In this document: positions 24,645-36,540 of the stretch, in pieces
Layout of the letters: every line of letters begins with the position of its first letter
Numbering within the stretch: the stretch's first letter is position 1
From: Metallyticus violacea
Lineage: Eukaryota > Arthropoda > Insecta > Mantodea > Metallyticidae
Length of the DNA stretch: 64,000 nt
Direction: 5' to 3'
NCBI GenBank assembly: GCA_030762175.1
Contig: CM060842.1
Coordinates: 49,310,501-49,374,500 of the forward strand
The notes under the pieces: model-generated
The model's input: the letters and a program-made list of their open reading frames with translations, nothing else
What the model was told of the DNA's origin: nothing
Database searches by the model: none
Program-made: the position numbers and the translations under genes

Positions 24645-27630
24645 AGCCGTAAATGTTGTTAATTTGTTAAATAGGCGATATAAACGACTACTTCCTGTGG
24701 TGCTTTTTTTTTTTTTTTTTTTTTTAAATATTACATCATATTCAAAGAAATTGCCAGGTCTTGAGCGCCTATGCAGTATTGGTGATGCACAACTGACATA
24801 TCACATCTGTCTTTTATCTCCTATCGCACCACTTTTCCTTGACAGAATGTACATTTCCATACTTTGAACTCTGCCAGTGCCAACATATCGCTCAGCAGAA
24901 TTCATCTTTCCTTTAAATTGATCTAAATGGCACGACCTCTGCATTTAATATATATATTTCCAACATCTTGAGACGCTGTTCTCTTTTCAGAAAGATTCAG
25001 GCAGAAAGTAGCTGCTACCTTTTGACTTGGTTCAATAACCGTTCGTGTTTGTCGGTAACTTCCCCCAGGAGTCCGAAGGAACAAGTAAATATCCGTGCAG
25101 GAAAATTCACAGACAGCCAGGCGAACAGATGCAATGGAATTCTATGCGTCCACAAAATGTTCATTGAAATAAATTTGACGCATTCTGGGTATTAGATTTA
25201 GCTGATGCTAATTTGTTGCTTTCTCAAAATGTTTTAGCTAAAGTGTTTTAAAAACAGACCTGTTTAGAGGACTTCAGCCCTGAGTGGCATGTAGGGGTAA
25301 ATAGAATATATAAATTTTTTTCTCTTGTCAGAACTCCACGGTCGCAAGGAACAGTGAAAAAATAAAGACTCTGCCTGGCACTCGATTTTCTTGAAAAACT
25401 TGAGTCATTTTAGAAATATGTCCCATTCCATCCACTCACTCATACAGCAAACTGAACCGTTCGAATAAATTCCTTAATTTTTTGAAGATCATCCACGGAG
25501 GAGAGCCTGCACCATTATAACAAGCAATGATTTATCATTTTTAGCACTTGTTAAACTGTACGACGACCTTCGAATCCCTGTCATTGATAGCCAACCCTTA
25601 TTCATCCATATTATAGATAAGGTTGGTTTTCCGTGAAGGCAGTGATTGTCACCATCTCATGGAGAAGGTGAAAATGTTGCGTAATTGGCTCTGTACTTAG
25701 AGCGCCCGTCTTTCTTTAGATAATCATTCTGCTTTCCTCAAAGTGATTTCTCTTGCAAAATGCAGTACACCAGTCCTTTACTGCTATGTTGTTTTGAGCA
25801 GCGTTGTGAGACCAAGGCCCCATTTACACAAATAAGTGATTCTATTAGCAAGCGATTTTTTTCCATTTCTCGAGTTAAAAGAATAGGATGTCCAGCACAG
25901 CCATAACATTTGCGTGGCAAAGTTACTTATACCCATGATATTATGCTTCCTTTTGTTCAAAAATAGCACCGCGGACATTCATTTGCTTATATTTCGGCTG
26001 TCAATTTGACTACTGCCTGAATGTCACTCTTCATTGATTCCTCATTCCACAACATATGCTCACCTCTTATTTTCTAGTGCCTTACCATCTGAAATTGAAA
26101 GTATCGTAGCAAACAAAAATCTCACAAAATCACCCCAATTTAGTTATTCAAATAGCCACAAAATATAGTAAAATCTGATCAGTACATAGTTCCACCAGAC
26201 ATTCAAAAAATGGCAGCACAAGTCGTAAACAGTGAAACAGTATGGTTGATGCAATCTAATGCCATTTTTGATCGCCTTTTATCGTTAAATAGCAAATAAT
26301 CCTCAGCGAAGATTATGTACATTTAGTTGGCACGTTCGCTAGAGATGCCTCGCCTATCTAATATACATGAAGCCAATTTTGTTTTAAGAAGAAGCATCTT
26401 CACTGCACAGGTTAGACCTTCAACAACACAAAACGCCCCACCCCAACCCTAACTATCTCCCAATGAGGTCAAAAGTAGATCAAAATAAATGAAAACCAAC
26501 TTAGCACTTCTGTAACTAAAATCTTCAAGGCACTGCGTGAGGTTTATGACTATGTTAAATAATTTTATTACTCACTCACGCGGTTTAGAAGCATACTATC
26601 AAGTCACGTAATCTATGTGCTTTTTTATAAGGCCGCAAAATTAGTTAAACGTATAATGGAAGTCACGTTTAGCGCACTTCATTTCGTGTGACTTCTGTTA
26701 CACAGCTCCCAGTCATGTATTTAAAATAAATCCTGAATTATTGTGAATTCATGTGCCTTACTACAAATAGCTGCTTAGGACTTTGATATGGCCAGTCCTA
26801 GGAAAACGTTAGGGACGCTTCAGACATTTAAACTCTGTTCTCATGAGCAAAGTATCGGCTTGAGAACAAGTCTACACACTAAGTCCTCTCAAAAAGCTCA
26901 AAGACAATGCCTATATATAACAAAACATACCTGATTTAATTTTGTCATCACCTTCAAAGTAAACCAGATATATCTCTACACAATCTTTTGCATTTTGTGA
27001 AAGCTCCTTGGAAGGTTTTCTCACGTGTGTCAAGTAGATCTATTCAAGCTGATCTCGTTCACGGAGTCAAAACGGCGACGTTCAGCTTCTGCTTCATGTT
27101 TGGAAGAGGAAGAAGCTGCAGGTGTTCATTTCTAGGTGTGTAGGACAGGCGAGGAATTCGCTCGCTCGTAGCGTGAGCGGATGCATTGCATTGTGACACA
27201 TCTGATTCCTCTCGTGCCCCTTTCAGGATCATTCTCAAAGTGTGAGCTCCACTGCTAAAACTCTTACAATTCATTTGCTTTATTGCCACAAGCCTGTGTT
27301 AAGCATTTCAGAGGTCTCCGTTCCAGAAACGTTGAAGTTGATGTTAGCTCTCTCTCTCTTCAGTTTTGCAATCCATAGTGATAATTTAATCTGTCCATGG
27401 TAACAAATACTTATATAGCACTATTCTCGACATTCAAAAGGACGCCCTTCGTCGTTATGAGTATGGAAGGTCACAGCTGTAGTTGCGCGCGCATCTCTTG
27501 CTAAACTCTGTTGTGCTGAGCCAAGCCTTGGAATTTTTTATAGTACCTCGTTTGTTGATCGTAAGTTGTAGAGTAGCAGAGGTGCACGACTACAGTCGCA
27601 TCAGGTTGGTATTGTAATGTGGAAAATATA
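24645..27630. other. Intron stretch, nothing recognised
   Basis: A poly-T run lies near 24706-24725. Frames at 24968-25195, 25738-25978 and 27059-27289 show no family motif or codon pattern I trust. Confidence 0.45.
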
Positions 27631-27640
27631 TATGGAAATA

Positions 27641-27811
27641 TGATTGGTGTTTTCGTTAGCCAGAAGTGCACGGAGTTAGATCATTGAAAACACCAATCAA
27701 TATGCGCGCGCGCGTATAGCGAAGTGTACGAAGTGTACATCAATGAAAACACCAATCATATATAGAAAGCTAGAAGTGCACGAAGCTGGATCAACGAAAA
27801 CACCAATCAGG
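27641..27811. repeat. Cluster of three direct repeats preceded by an inverted copy
   Basis: Units of about 39 bp at 27662-27700, 27721-27759 and 27773-27810 share GAAGTG.ACG.AG followed by ATCAA.GAAAACACCAATCA. The same core appears inverted at 27641-27657 (TGATTGGTGTTTTCGTT). A (CG)n run near 27704-27714 lies between units 1 and 2. Confidence 0.85.
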
Positions 27812-30800
27812 AGAAGAGCTATTGTAAACTAGGGAGTTGTGCGAGATCAATCAGTAATCAAACAGTCTCTGTGCGTGGCAAGCTAATTCTGTTGGTCGTT
27901 AACTCTTTTCTGTTTACGGCTATAAATCCGTTATCGCACCATCAGGAGCTACTCATCGTGCCCCTGGGGTTTTCTCTACCGCATAATGGAGCATTAATTC
28001 TCATGGGTGTTGCCGTGTAGTCTTATCAGATCATCTCTTTGTAGACGCTTTTGCAAAAGCATAGTTTAATACTTGGGCACAGGTCGAAGAGAGCTGTAAA
28101 CTATTAAGACACCAGGAGGCTTGGATTTAATTATTTCAGTATAATGTCTTTAGAGTACAAGGCAACGTCCAAGACACTTTATTGTTTATTATTGTTGCAA
28201 GGACAATCTCTATAAATTAAAAATAAAGATTCATTAAGGGGGGAAAAACTGTATTAAGTTGTTGTAAACCGGCCATGGCTCCAAAAGGAAAGTGGCTATA
28301 ATCTAAGAATCGTGAATAGTGGAAGCTCTAACTTTCACAGCAGTATTATATATTGCAAGTATATTGTGTTCTAAAAGCATGTTCTTTCTCTGTTTTAACC
28401 TGCAAGACCGATTACCAGCTTGTTCATTCGTAACAGCATATGAGGTCCAACAATTTCAAACGCTGCACGAATTGCGTCTTTAAGCTGCTCGTTGATGCAT
28501 CGGCATTTTCACATTACCAGAGAGAGCATTGTAAGGTTAGATCAGAATTTCTTGCAGCCCAAGACAGTGGCGCCGGAGATTATTCTAATTTACATCAGCC
28601 TAGCTATTTTGGAAAATTTCGTCTAGGCGTTTGGAACTTTCAAAGCGAGTTGGGCTGGTGCGCCGTACTGTTGAAGCCAAGTGGTGGAGGCGAATCCTTT
28701 TGCCCTCAATTCTGGAAGCAGTTGTAGTTGCACATCTCTTCCAGTATTTCTCTGTTACTGTACAGTACAAGCCTTGGTGTTTTTTTTTTTTCTCCCTGAA
28801 ATTACAGTCGTTCAGCTGATTATATTATTTTCACATGATAGACGTGAGGAATGAGGTGTATCAAAGTTAGTTCAAAAAAGTTGTCACATCTCTGGAATCT
28901 TTTTCAGTTCCTTGTAGTGCTAACAGAAATTGGGTGCGGAAGTGAGAGTAAATTATTTATTAAGGCGCCCCCGATATTCTTAATAATGTAAGAAACAGAA
29001 AATATTAATAGTTTCTGCCCAACCGTTGATTTACGACAGTAACAGTGGCAACGCAGGAGAATTTCTAACTATCTCATGGTAACCGCAGTTAAGACGAAAG
29101 CGATTGCACTACACACTGGGAACTCTGTGGGATAGGGCGCGGGTATTAGGTTTGTCCTTCGCTTTGCGTATTCATAACCGGATCATATACAGGGTAAAGG
29201 GACTTTTCGACCATCCTGTATATCTCGAAGGAAAAGGCCGTTCTGACGGATTCCCTTTTAATTAATTACTTACCCGATTTCAACAGTGAAATAGGTGTTT
29301 AAAATCCAAACATTTTGTTAATTGTATATTACAGTGTTTATTGAATCGAGTGATATACAAGTGAAGTAAATTTTATTGAGAAAGCGAGTTTACGAAAATG
29401 AAGTATCTAGGTTGTGTTTTCTTATTAATGATGTGTGTAGGTCAGAATGTTGGCGTATTTGCTGCAACACTGTTTCGAAATCTGTTGATGACTGAATACT
29501 TGACATGCATTTTAAACTTGAACACGTCCTCCCGAGAGGCCATTCGTTTTGTTCATTCCAGTAAAACTTACTGAGGCGCGACATCAATAATATTATCCGA
29601 CACGCCATGAAACCCAATCAAAATATTTTAATGTTTTGCTGTTTTATTATTAATAATAAAATTCTGCAAACTTTCATGGATATTTGGTTATATATTTCTA
29701 AACAAAACTAGTAATACATAAATATTTGTATACACAAATACATATATCAGAGTGGTTCGAAAAGTCGCTTTTCTCAATAGTTCCTTACATTTAATGACAC
29801 ATTCCTTCATAAAATTTATTCTAAATGAAGGCCCTTTTCTCGAAACACATTGTTGTCAATCCATCACTTACACATAAGCTATTCTTTTATTTCAGTATGA
29901 CTTCTGGTAAAAATATGAAACCTAAGAGTAGTGAATATTGGGGAAATCGACTTTTAGTCCACCGTGTGCGTGTAAAATGCTATAATCAAGTGTTCTGTAA
30001 TAAATACTCGTTTCTCTTGAGTATCTCCCTTGTTGGTATTAATACCGTTCACAAAACACGTCTTTCAAAAAGTAATGACGATTTTCTTGGATTGAACTTT
30101 CGAACATCCTGTAGCAAGAATGCCAACGTTTTGGATGCAGTTGTTAATTTGTGTTGATGATGTAGCGTTTATTAGTCCCAGACTAAATATTATTTGTGAG
30201 AGCAGTAGCATGAACAAAACAACGTGCTCAACTAATTGCCCGGTAACTAATCGCTGCTTGTACTGCCTCTAATTAAAAAGCCAACTGGGAAGGGCCGAGA
30301 AACGTATTACTCGCTGTCCATCAGCTCCGGGCTAGGATTCTTCGCCGTCGACATTTTTTGTGCTGTTTACAGCCTCCGGTGGCGAAAGCCAGTAAATATG
30401 AAGACGAAATTAAACATACTGATTTACATAAACAGGATATATATTTGACTGTGTACTAACTACATACTTCCATTACTTATCTATGGTCCTTTTGTATGAG
30501 CCCTCTAGACCACGGTTAAACGACGTTCCTTTAAAGTCTTTTTCAGTATCCAAAGATTTTGGTAATTTCATCAGGGTGTGTTTAGCCAAGAACTGTTCGC
30601 CGAAAACTTGCAGGATATTGGCCGTTATATGTGTATTCTCACTTCAGTTTTTGCTGATTTAGTGTCCAAATAATTGGCTCTATTGTTCACCCTATAATAT
30701 ATTATTTCAAAAATTGACTTAATAGCAAAGTGCCTCACATTAAAAGTAGTTAATGAGATTCAGACATAAGAATAACAATCTGGCCGTGGTTGTAAGTTTC

Positions 30801-31450
30801 TAGGAGTGCAGTACATTCATTAGTGGACATACAGCGCACAGAAATAACTTTCACATCCACTTGATGACCTCAGAGGTCCTGGAGTCGTTAAGATGCTTTA
30901 ATGACGCAATTACACTCGGATTTTACACCGAGACAGAAGCAATAAAAGGAAACGTAACCCAGAGATTGTTTCCACATGCGTCATCTCGCGCATGCGCACA
31001 TAGCGATATCGTAAAATTCTTATCAGCAGTCGACATTGCTCACGACCTTGACTGGACAGCTTGGCTGTCATTCTCCATTTGATTACGGCTTACTTTGATA
31101 ATTAAGTCAATCTCCAGTTTCTATAGACATCTCTTTGTTTAAGGTTAGGTTCCGTGAGCACGTCAAAGAAGATAAATCTGTACATCTATCTTTTTCTTAA
31201 ATGCTTAGCGTAAATTTATAATAGCAAGTTATAGAAAAATTAAATTGTGAGAAGGAAGAGGTTGTTATGTCTACATTTGCGCAATGCTGACCCCATTAGC
31301 CATAAGTTTTGTAACAGCCATAGTATATGTCATCTGTTACCACAATGGTCAATAAACTCGCAAGAAAACAGTTTATATATCAACGAAGGGATAATTTGAT
31401 TTTACTCTTCTAAATGGCGGAACTGCAAAGTCAGAATTAATGCTTTGATC
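27812..31450. other. Intron stretch, mostly unassigned; possible decayed element at 29.18-29.62 kb
   Basis: Near 29184-29223 short inverted blocks (ATATACAGG, CCTGTATAT) flank TAAAGGGACTTTTCGACCA, a style common at transposon ends. A minus-strand frame at 29390-29617 has no certain family. Frames at 28440-28819 and 30861-31082 are also unassigned. Confidence 0.3.
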
Positions 31451-31451
31451 G

Positions 31452-31738
31452 GAGGGATTGATTTTTTTTTTATTGATTTATTTATGGACGCTCTTTAACA
31501 TCTCAGGTCATCAGCGTCCCATTCAATTCAGGGCCGACAAATTTTGCTCAGAGGCCTCTTTTTCAGGCTTGAGGTTCTTTTTCGTGCCGTAAATGTATGA
31601 CACGGGACCCACGGCTTTACTTCCCTTCCGAAGGAACCCATACTTAGGATTTTTACGTCCTGGCCGGGTTTAAACCTGCGTTCTTGGGTGTAGGAGGCAA
31701 GTATGGTAACCACTACACCACCAGGACCGAGGGATTGA
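31452..31738 (-). mobile_element. SINE family A copy, minus strand, 10-bp target duplication
   Basis: In reverse it shows the family A head, body and end. GAGGGATTGA occurs at 31452-31461 and 31729-31738. A poly-T run at 31462-31471 is the A-rich tail seen on the plus strand. Frames on the minus strand here are SINE sequence. Confidence 0.9.
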
Positions 31739-31739
31739 A

Positions 31740-33290
31740 ATATATCTTGTGAATTTAACACAGTGAAATCAGCATTAATGGTCATTTTGAGCATAGGACT
31801 ATATCAACTTGAAGCTTACACAACTGAGATGTCAGCTTTTTATTACGAAACACGGTGCCGTAAAACTTCTGTATTTGGACACCCGTATGCCAGATACATT
31901 TTCTTAGAACTGGAGAAATGCTTTAACATGCTCAGTACATCCATGTTGTACACCCCTTATAGTCATAACTAGGATTCTCAGTTATATGTTTACGTTTGAT
32001 TGGCATTGTCTCTAAAGCATAAAATGGGTTATTAACAAGCACACATGAAAAGGATGGGTATTTCCTCTAACTGGCTTTCTGCTACTTGTTTGAGCTTGAT
32101 TGACATTTATCTCTATACTTTGCATTGAGTCCATTATTCACAATTGTATGGAAAGTGTAAATTTTTCTTTAAATTTTATTCTTATTTGTGCTTCCTCAGT
32201 TCTTTACAAATGTATATTTTTTACATATTTCCCGTAACTGTTAAACATATTGAAGCACACAGTTGCACGCCTAAAATAAGCAGAATGGTCCTCAGTTACT
32301 GAGGTGTGAAATGAAATGCAAAAGTTTACTTTTATTGAGCATTAATAAGGTTAATGCATGTCATTTCCTTTAAATTATGAACATACTTTGAAAACCTGCT
32401 TCCCTCTATCGTGGACACTTCTTTAAATTAAACAATTTTTATTGAACTATGCCTGTCCGGGTTAGGGAGATTTCACTGCATAAGTAAGGGTTCTTGTAGG
32501 AGAACATTCTGGAATAAAAATGGATAGGATCTTTGTTTTTCACGACCTCATACCAGCCTGTGAACAAGAGAAGCAATTACTTTCTATCGTTTTTACAGTG
32601 AAGTTTTAATCCAATTTATCAGGCCTGTGGCTAAGTTTTCGCTTATCTTGGAAAAGCTAAAAGTGCCAATGCAATCCAAGATCCGCCTATGGTGCCTTAG
32701 TATTAAAAACGGGCGTTAAACATCATTAAAAAGTTTTTAATTAACTCCAGGATCATGTTTTAATTCCCTATGTTCAAGTCCTCGGAGTTCATGGAGTTAA
32801 AATGCGTAAAAATTAAAATATTAAATGTACTGGGTGATAAAGTTTTCTCGGACTTTACCGCGACTATAGCAGAACGAGATTCTATCAATATAGTTTAGAA
32901 AATTCTGTGTGGAGGGCGGGAAGGTGTCTCGGAATAAGAAAAAGAGAAAAATTCTATTGCCATGTTCTAAGTTTATAAAATACGGCCATGTTAGTTCTTT
33001 AATCACACGATAGTAGCACAGTATCGAATTCTCTAAGCCAACATTCTTCAAGGCAATGTGCGCTAATCCATTAGATACTTTTATTTAAAAGTAAAAGATT
33101 TTCATTAAAGAAACTTTTAATCTGTGTTTAGATAATGAAAAACAAATTTTAGTTTGTTAGGCAAAGGACCTGATTGACCATAAAAGACGCTGAGATTGAG
33201 CATTCCGAATGTCGTATTTGTAATAATATATCTAATTGTAAGTCTTGCCACAAATACTATTATAAAGCTGTAAAAAAACTAGCAAGTGGT
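31740..33290. other. Intron stretch with one SINE fragment, otherwise unassigned
   Basis: The only recognisable piece is the family B 3' fragment near 32683-32732. Confidence 0.5.
32683..32732 (+). mobile_element. SINE family B, 3'-end fragment
   Basis: CCGCCTATGGTGCCTTAG and TAAAAACGGGCGTTAAACAT, then an A-rich tail, match the last 50 bp of family B. The rest is missing, consistent with 5' truncation. Confidence 0.75.
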
Positions 33291-33659
33291 ATTCAATCAT
33301 GTAACAGTTTAATTGCTAGACACCCTTATTGTTGATTTCCAATGCAGCAGAAAGAGTACATTACTTAAACCTGAAGTTCAATACAGCTTTCTAGCATTAT
33401 GTGGAAAAAAATCTATTTTCCAAATGCTTAAAAAGCTGAATTGTGTGAACCATAACTCGTCACAACAGTTGGAAGCAGTGCTAACCGCAGATGAACATAT
33501 CCAAGAGATCCATGTTCAGAGTGATTAGACAAACCTGGACTGACATCTGCAAATCTAGAGCAATATTGTTTAGGATGCAAATTAATGTTATAGCTTTAAA
33601 ACGAATTATGATTTATAGCCATCAAAATATCAGAATGTATGCATTAAAATTTCAATAGA

Positions 33660-34042
33660 AGCTTTTGAGAGGATCCCAAACATCCAGCATCCTGCCGAAA
33701 GTAATGATTTGGTGGGGAGTTAGCTATGATGGAACCTGCAACAATTTTGTTCAAAAGCAGACATTTGATCTTTCCAGCATGACTCAACCGCAGTGCCAAC
33801 CCACTAAGGTCTCTCCAGACTTGACCTGAAAGAAGTGTTTCATGCCCAGGTTTTGCCTTCTATCAGTTCTGAACTAAATTCTCTGGACTACAGCTTCAGT
33901 GCATAAGAGTATAGTATGCAAGAAAAGACACCCAGTGTTGATAGTTTCAAGCAGTCCTTGGAGATAGCAGTAGTAGACTTCCCACTAAATGGCCAAGGAA
34001 ATTTTTATCATGTGTGAGGGAAGGAGGAGGGCATTTTGAAAA
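33660..34042 (+). pseudogene. Tc1-like DDE transposase C-terminal relic
   Basis: A frame near 33698-33736 reads KVMIWWGVSYDGT, the block around the strand before the second catalytic residue in Tc1-type transposases. Further on LNSLDYSF (about 33872-33895) corresponds to the SPDLNPLDYS region, with its Asp lost. KWPRKFLSCVREGGGHFEK then a stop (to about 34040) corresponds to the usual C-terminus. The segment with the second catalytic Asp is missing or unreadable, and frames shift. Earlier sequence back to about 33300 may belong to it. Confidence 0.65.
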
Positions 34043-34189
34043 GTGATTGATATAAATACATTTAAAATATTTAAATACTTTTTAGTTACTTAAATACAAA
34101 GTTGTAATAGTATTTATGGCAAAACAAGGAATTTACACCAAAAATGAAAAACAAACTTGTAGCTAAAAGAATAGATAGATGACGGAGGG

Positions 34190-35230
34190 TTTAACGGAAT
34201 TTGAACAATTTCCTGCACGTCAGCCTATAAGACTTATTGTGCTACCCCATTGCAAGCGATGTTTTCATTGTTTCCCATAATCTGTTCCTTGTGCAAGTTG
34301 CAGTATTTTGGTTCCAATGTTAGCATCCATTTCTAGATCTTTCCCAGTTATAGAAAGAGTAAGTCTTTCTTACCAGGATTGGACACTCAAACAGGATATG
34401 TGAGCTGCACCTACTTTGCTTATTCTTCTTCTATCTAGTTTTAGAAAAAATGTGGAAAGAGTGCTGCTTGTACCTAGAACAAATTTCCTAGCTTGCATTA
34501 GTGTAGAATAGATTTGCCACCTTCAATGATGTTTATTTATTCCCAATCCATGTTTTGACTGCGGTCTTAGCAATATGTGAAATGATTCCAACTGTGGGCT
34601 CAAGGCCAAACTAATCTGCCTTTTCATTTCCATAAATGCCACGATGGCACTTACCTCAATTCAAGCTTGTTGCGAGATGCCAGGGCAGACAGGACATTTT
34701 AACATTCCCAAACCAGTTTACATTTCACCTGCTCGGAGGATAGTACTTTTGGGACACTTTGAATGTCTGAAAGGATGAGGAGTTGTTTTCATGATTACCC
34801 TTCTCAAGTCCTCTACAAGCACTGTTCAGGATAGCAAATACTTCTGCCTGAAAAAATGTGCTATATTTGTCAAGGCTTGTACTAATGTTGGTCCTTGGAG
34901 GTAGGCCATATATGCCTACACCCAATTGTATCCTTTTGCGGAATCCATCCGCAAATGATACATGTTGGTTTTGTCCTTTTGTGAACATGGTGCCTTCCAT
35001 CCAGTCTTCTCAAGACCCAACAGTTACTTATATGAAGGGAAAGTACCTTATTGAGTGTTCATTAGGTATCTCATCCTCAGCTCTGGAATACCCAGGAAAT
35101 TTAGAATGGAGGAATGTCCAGTTGCTGCAAAACTGTTTCTGCAGTACTATGTTTGCAATGTGCGATAAGCCTAGCCTCAGCTTGTAAATATACCCAACAG
35201 AGTATCCAATGCAATGGTTGGAGTATTTCT
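34190..35230 (-). pseudogene. Non-LTR retrotransposon RNase H region, decayed
   Basis: On the minus strand a frame (35000-34725) reads VSFADGFRKRIQLGVGIYG then DKYSTFFQAEVFAILNSA, the usual RNase H core (TDGS..GAGVY ... FQAEVYAI) of Jockey/I-type non-LTR elements. An upstream piece (PTIALDTLLGI, near 35210) and a downstream piece (RKFVLGTSSTLSTFFLKL, near 34490) match the expected order of that C-terminal region. Stops and frame changes show it is dead. It is 5'-truncated, with no reverse transcriptase part in the window, and lies antisense in the last intron of dap close to the acceptor. Confidence 0.7.
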
Positions 35231-35883
35231 GAAGGCCCCTGCTAATTAATTTCTTACCTGCTATAGTAATTTTTAGCTAAAAGAGTAGCTATAGAAGCAG
35301 AAATGAATAAAACAATGAAACAGTCATATCAAATAGTGCAATATTTTAATCTGCATGTGTTCTTCTTCAAAGGCAGAAGACAAAATGAGAAGGCAATAAT
35401 CATAACTATTTAATATCAAAGAGAACATAAGGTATAGAAAATAAGCTACTGGGGCAAAATGGTGAGAAAAAAAATTAGGTCTCAGTGCTGTACTGAAGTA
35501 AATGGGGCAATATTTACCCACTTTATCATGGCTTGCTTAGACTGTTTCCACACATTACATTACCTTCAAGACTTAATATTTACTTTTAATATCTTGTGTT
35601 GTCTTCTGCCTGCAAACTTTTCAAAATACTGCTTTATTTATGCAGTTGATAAAGTATTATATTAATTTCTACCTATAGTTCTTATTTGAGCTATATATCT
35701 GAAATTTAGCAAATTTTTATTTATAAATTGGAAGCAAATTTCAATATAAAGTGTCTTTAAGTTTGCATTTGATGAGAGGAATAAATTTCATGATATTTAC
35801 TGATGTTCTTATAACAGTTCATGCACACTACAAGAAATACGTAACATTATTGGCTAATACAATTTTTTTCTCTTTTGTTTTAG

Positions 35884-35993
35884 ATTTCCTGAAGAGCAGA
35901 AAACGGGGCTGCAATACAAAAACAAAACTTTCTTCTTCGCCAACACTCACTCCAGTGGGGGAGCCAAAAAGGACCAGGTTAAGCAACAGCTAG
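35884..35993 (+). CDS. dap: Cip/Kip CDK inhibitor (Dacapo-like), last coding exon with PIP degron end and basic tail
   Basis: Joined to the donor at 265 in phase 1, the split codon becomes Asp and the frame runs 36 residues to TAG (35991-35993). The joined motif is QTRMTDFL followed by KSRKR. It aligns with the p21 PCNA-binding PIP box, which also has QT.MTDF followed by basic residues. TD inside the box and a basic residue four places after it are the known marks of a PIP degron read by the CRL4-Cdt2 ubiquitin ligase in S phase. The tail has basic clusters (KSRKR, PKRTR) that could serve as a nuclear localisation signal, SP and TP sites, and an RxL-type RTRL near the end that could be a second cyclin-docking motif. 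Upstream are a polypyrimidine tract and TTTTAG acceptor and a good branch-point match (GGCTAATAC, 35852-35860). An ATG-initiated reading beginning at 35751 is intronic. The family call is firm because two separate family motifs occur in the right order and join in frame. Confidence 0.85.
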
Positions 35994-36540
35994 AACATAT
36001 ATATTCCCTTTCTTAACTGGTTCAAAACAAGAATGGAAGTAGAAAGCTACACATAATTGAAAATATTAAAAAAATAAATGCTATGAGTATAAAATAAAAT
36101 TGATCTCTTTTAGTAAAAATGTACAATGTTATATTAGTTATTTTATTTGGTGTGTAGAGATATATGTACAACCCCAAATTTGTTGTAGCTGTATGTACGT
36201 AATTTATTTTTTATTTTGTTTTCGTTTTTATGTTAGATTTTTTTCATCCTGATCTCGAAGAAGTGCGCATCTCAGTTCAGTACCTAACCATAAACGGAGT
36301 TGTTATGTTGAAGTTATCTTGAGCTTGTTCACTCTCTATACTTGCACCCCAGAGGCCAAAATAATTTCAGAGATCTGTCAAAGACTGTACATTTTTGAGA
36401 AACTACAAATTTAATGCATCATGTTGTCAGTATCGTAGGTATTTATGTACTCATAAATCATGAGCTTAATTTTATACAATGTAAGACAAAGTGCTAAAGA
36501 TATAAATAAAAGTTTGTGGCTTATTGTTTCAACAGTCGAA
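35994..36540 (+). other. Proximal 3' UTR of dap
   Basis: Sequence directly after the TAG stop. It is AU-rich with several AATAAA hexamers, at 36073-36078, 36093-36098 and 36505-36510. The last is followed by GT/T-rich sequence (AGTTTGTGGCTTATTGTTTC), the usual downstream element. The end is placed there by inference. Confidence 0.55.
36505..36510 (+). terminator. Candidate poly(A) signal AATAAA of dap
   Basis: AATAAA with a GT-rich element within about 30 bases downstream. It is the best proximal cleavage candidate after the dap stop. Confidence 0.45.

Larger units (their letters stand above)
266..35883 (+). other. 35.6-kb phase-1 intron of dap
   Basis: The intron begins GTAAGC and ends TTTTAG. 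It splits the codon for the Asp of the PIP degron. It is mostly AT-rich DNA filled with SINEs, mariner/Tc1 relics, a non-LTR fragment and simple repeats, each listed separately. No second gene inside it could be recognised. I infer one uninterrupted intron; small or non-coding alternative exons cannot be ruled out without RNA data. Confidence 0.8.
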
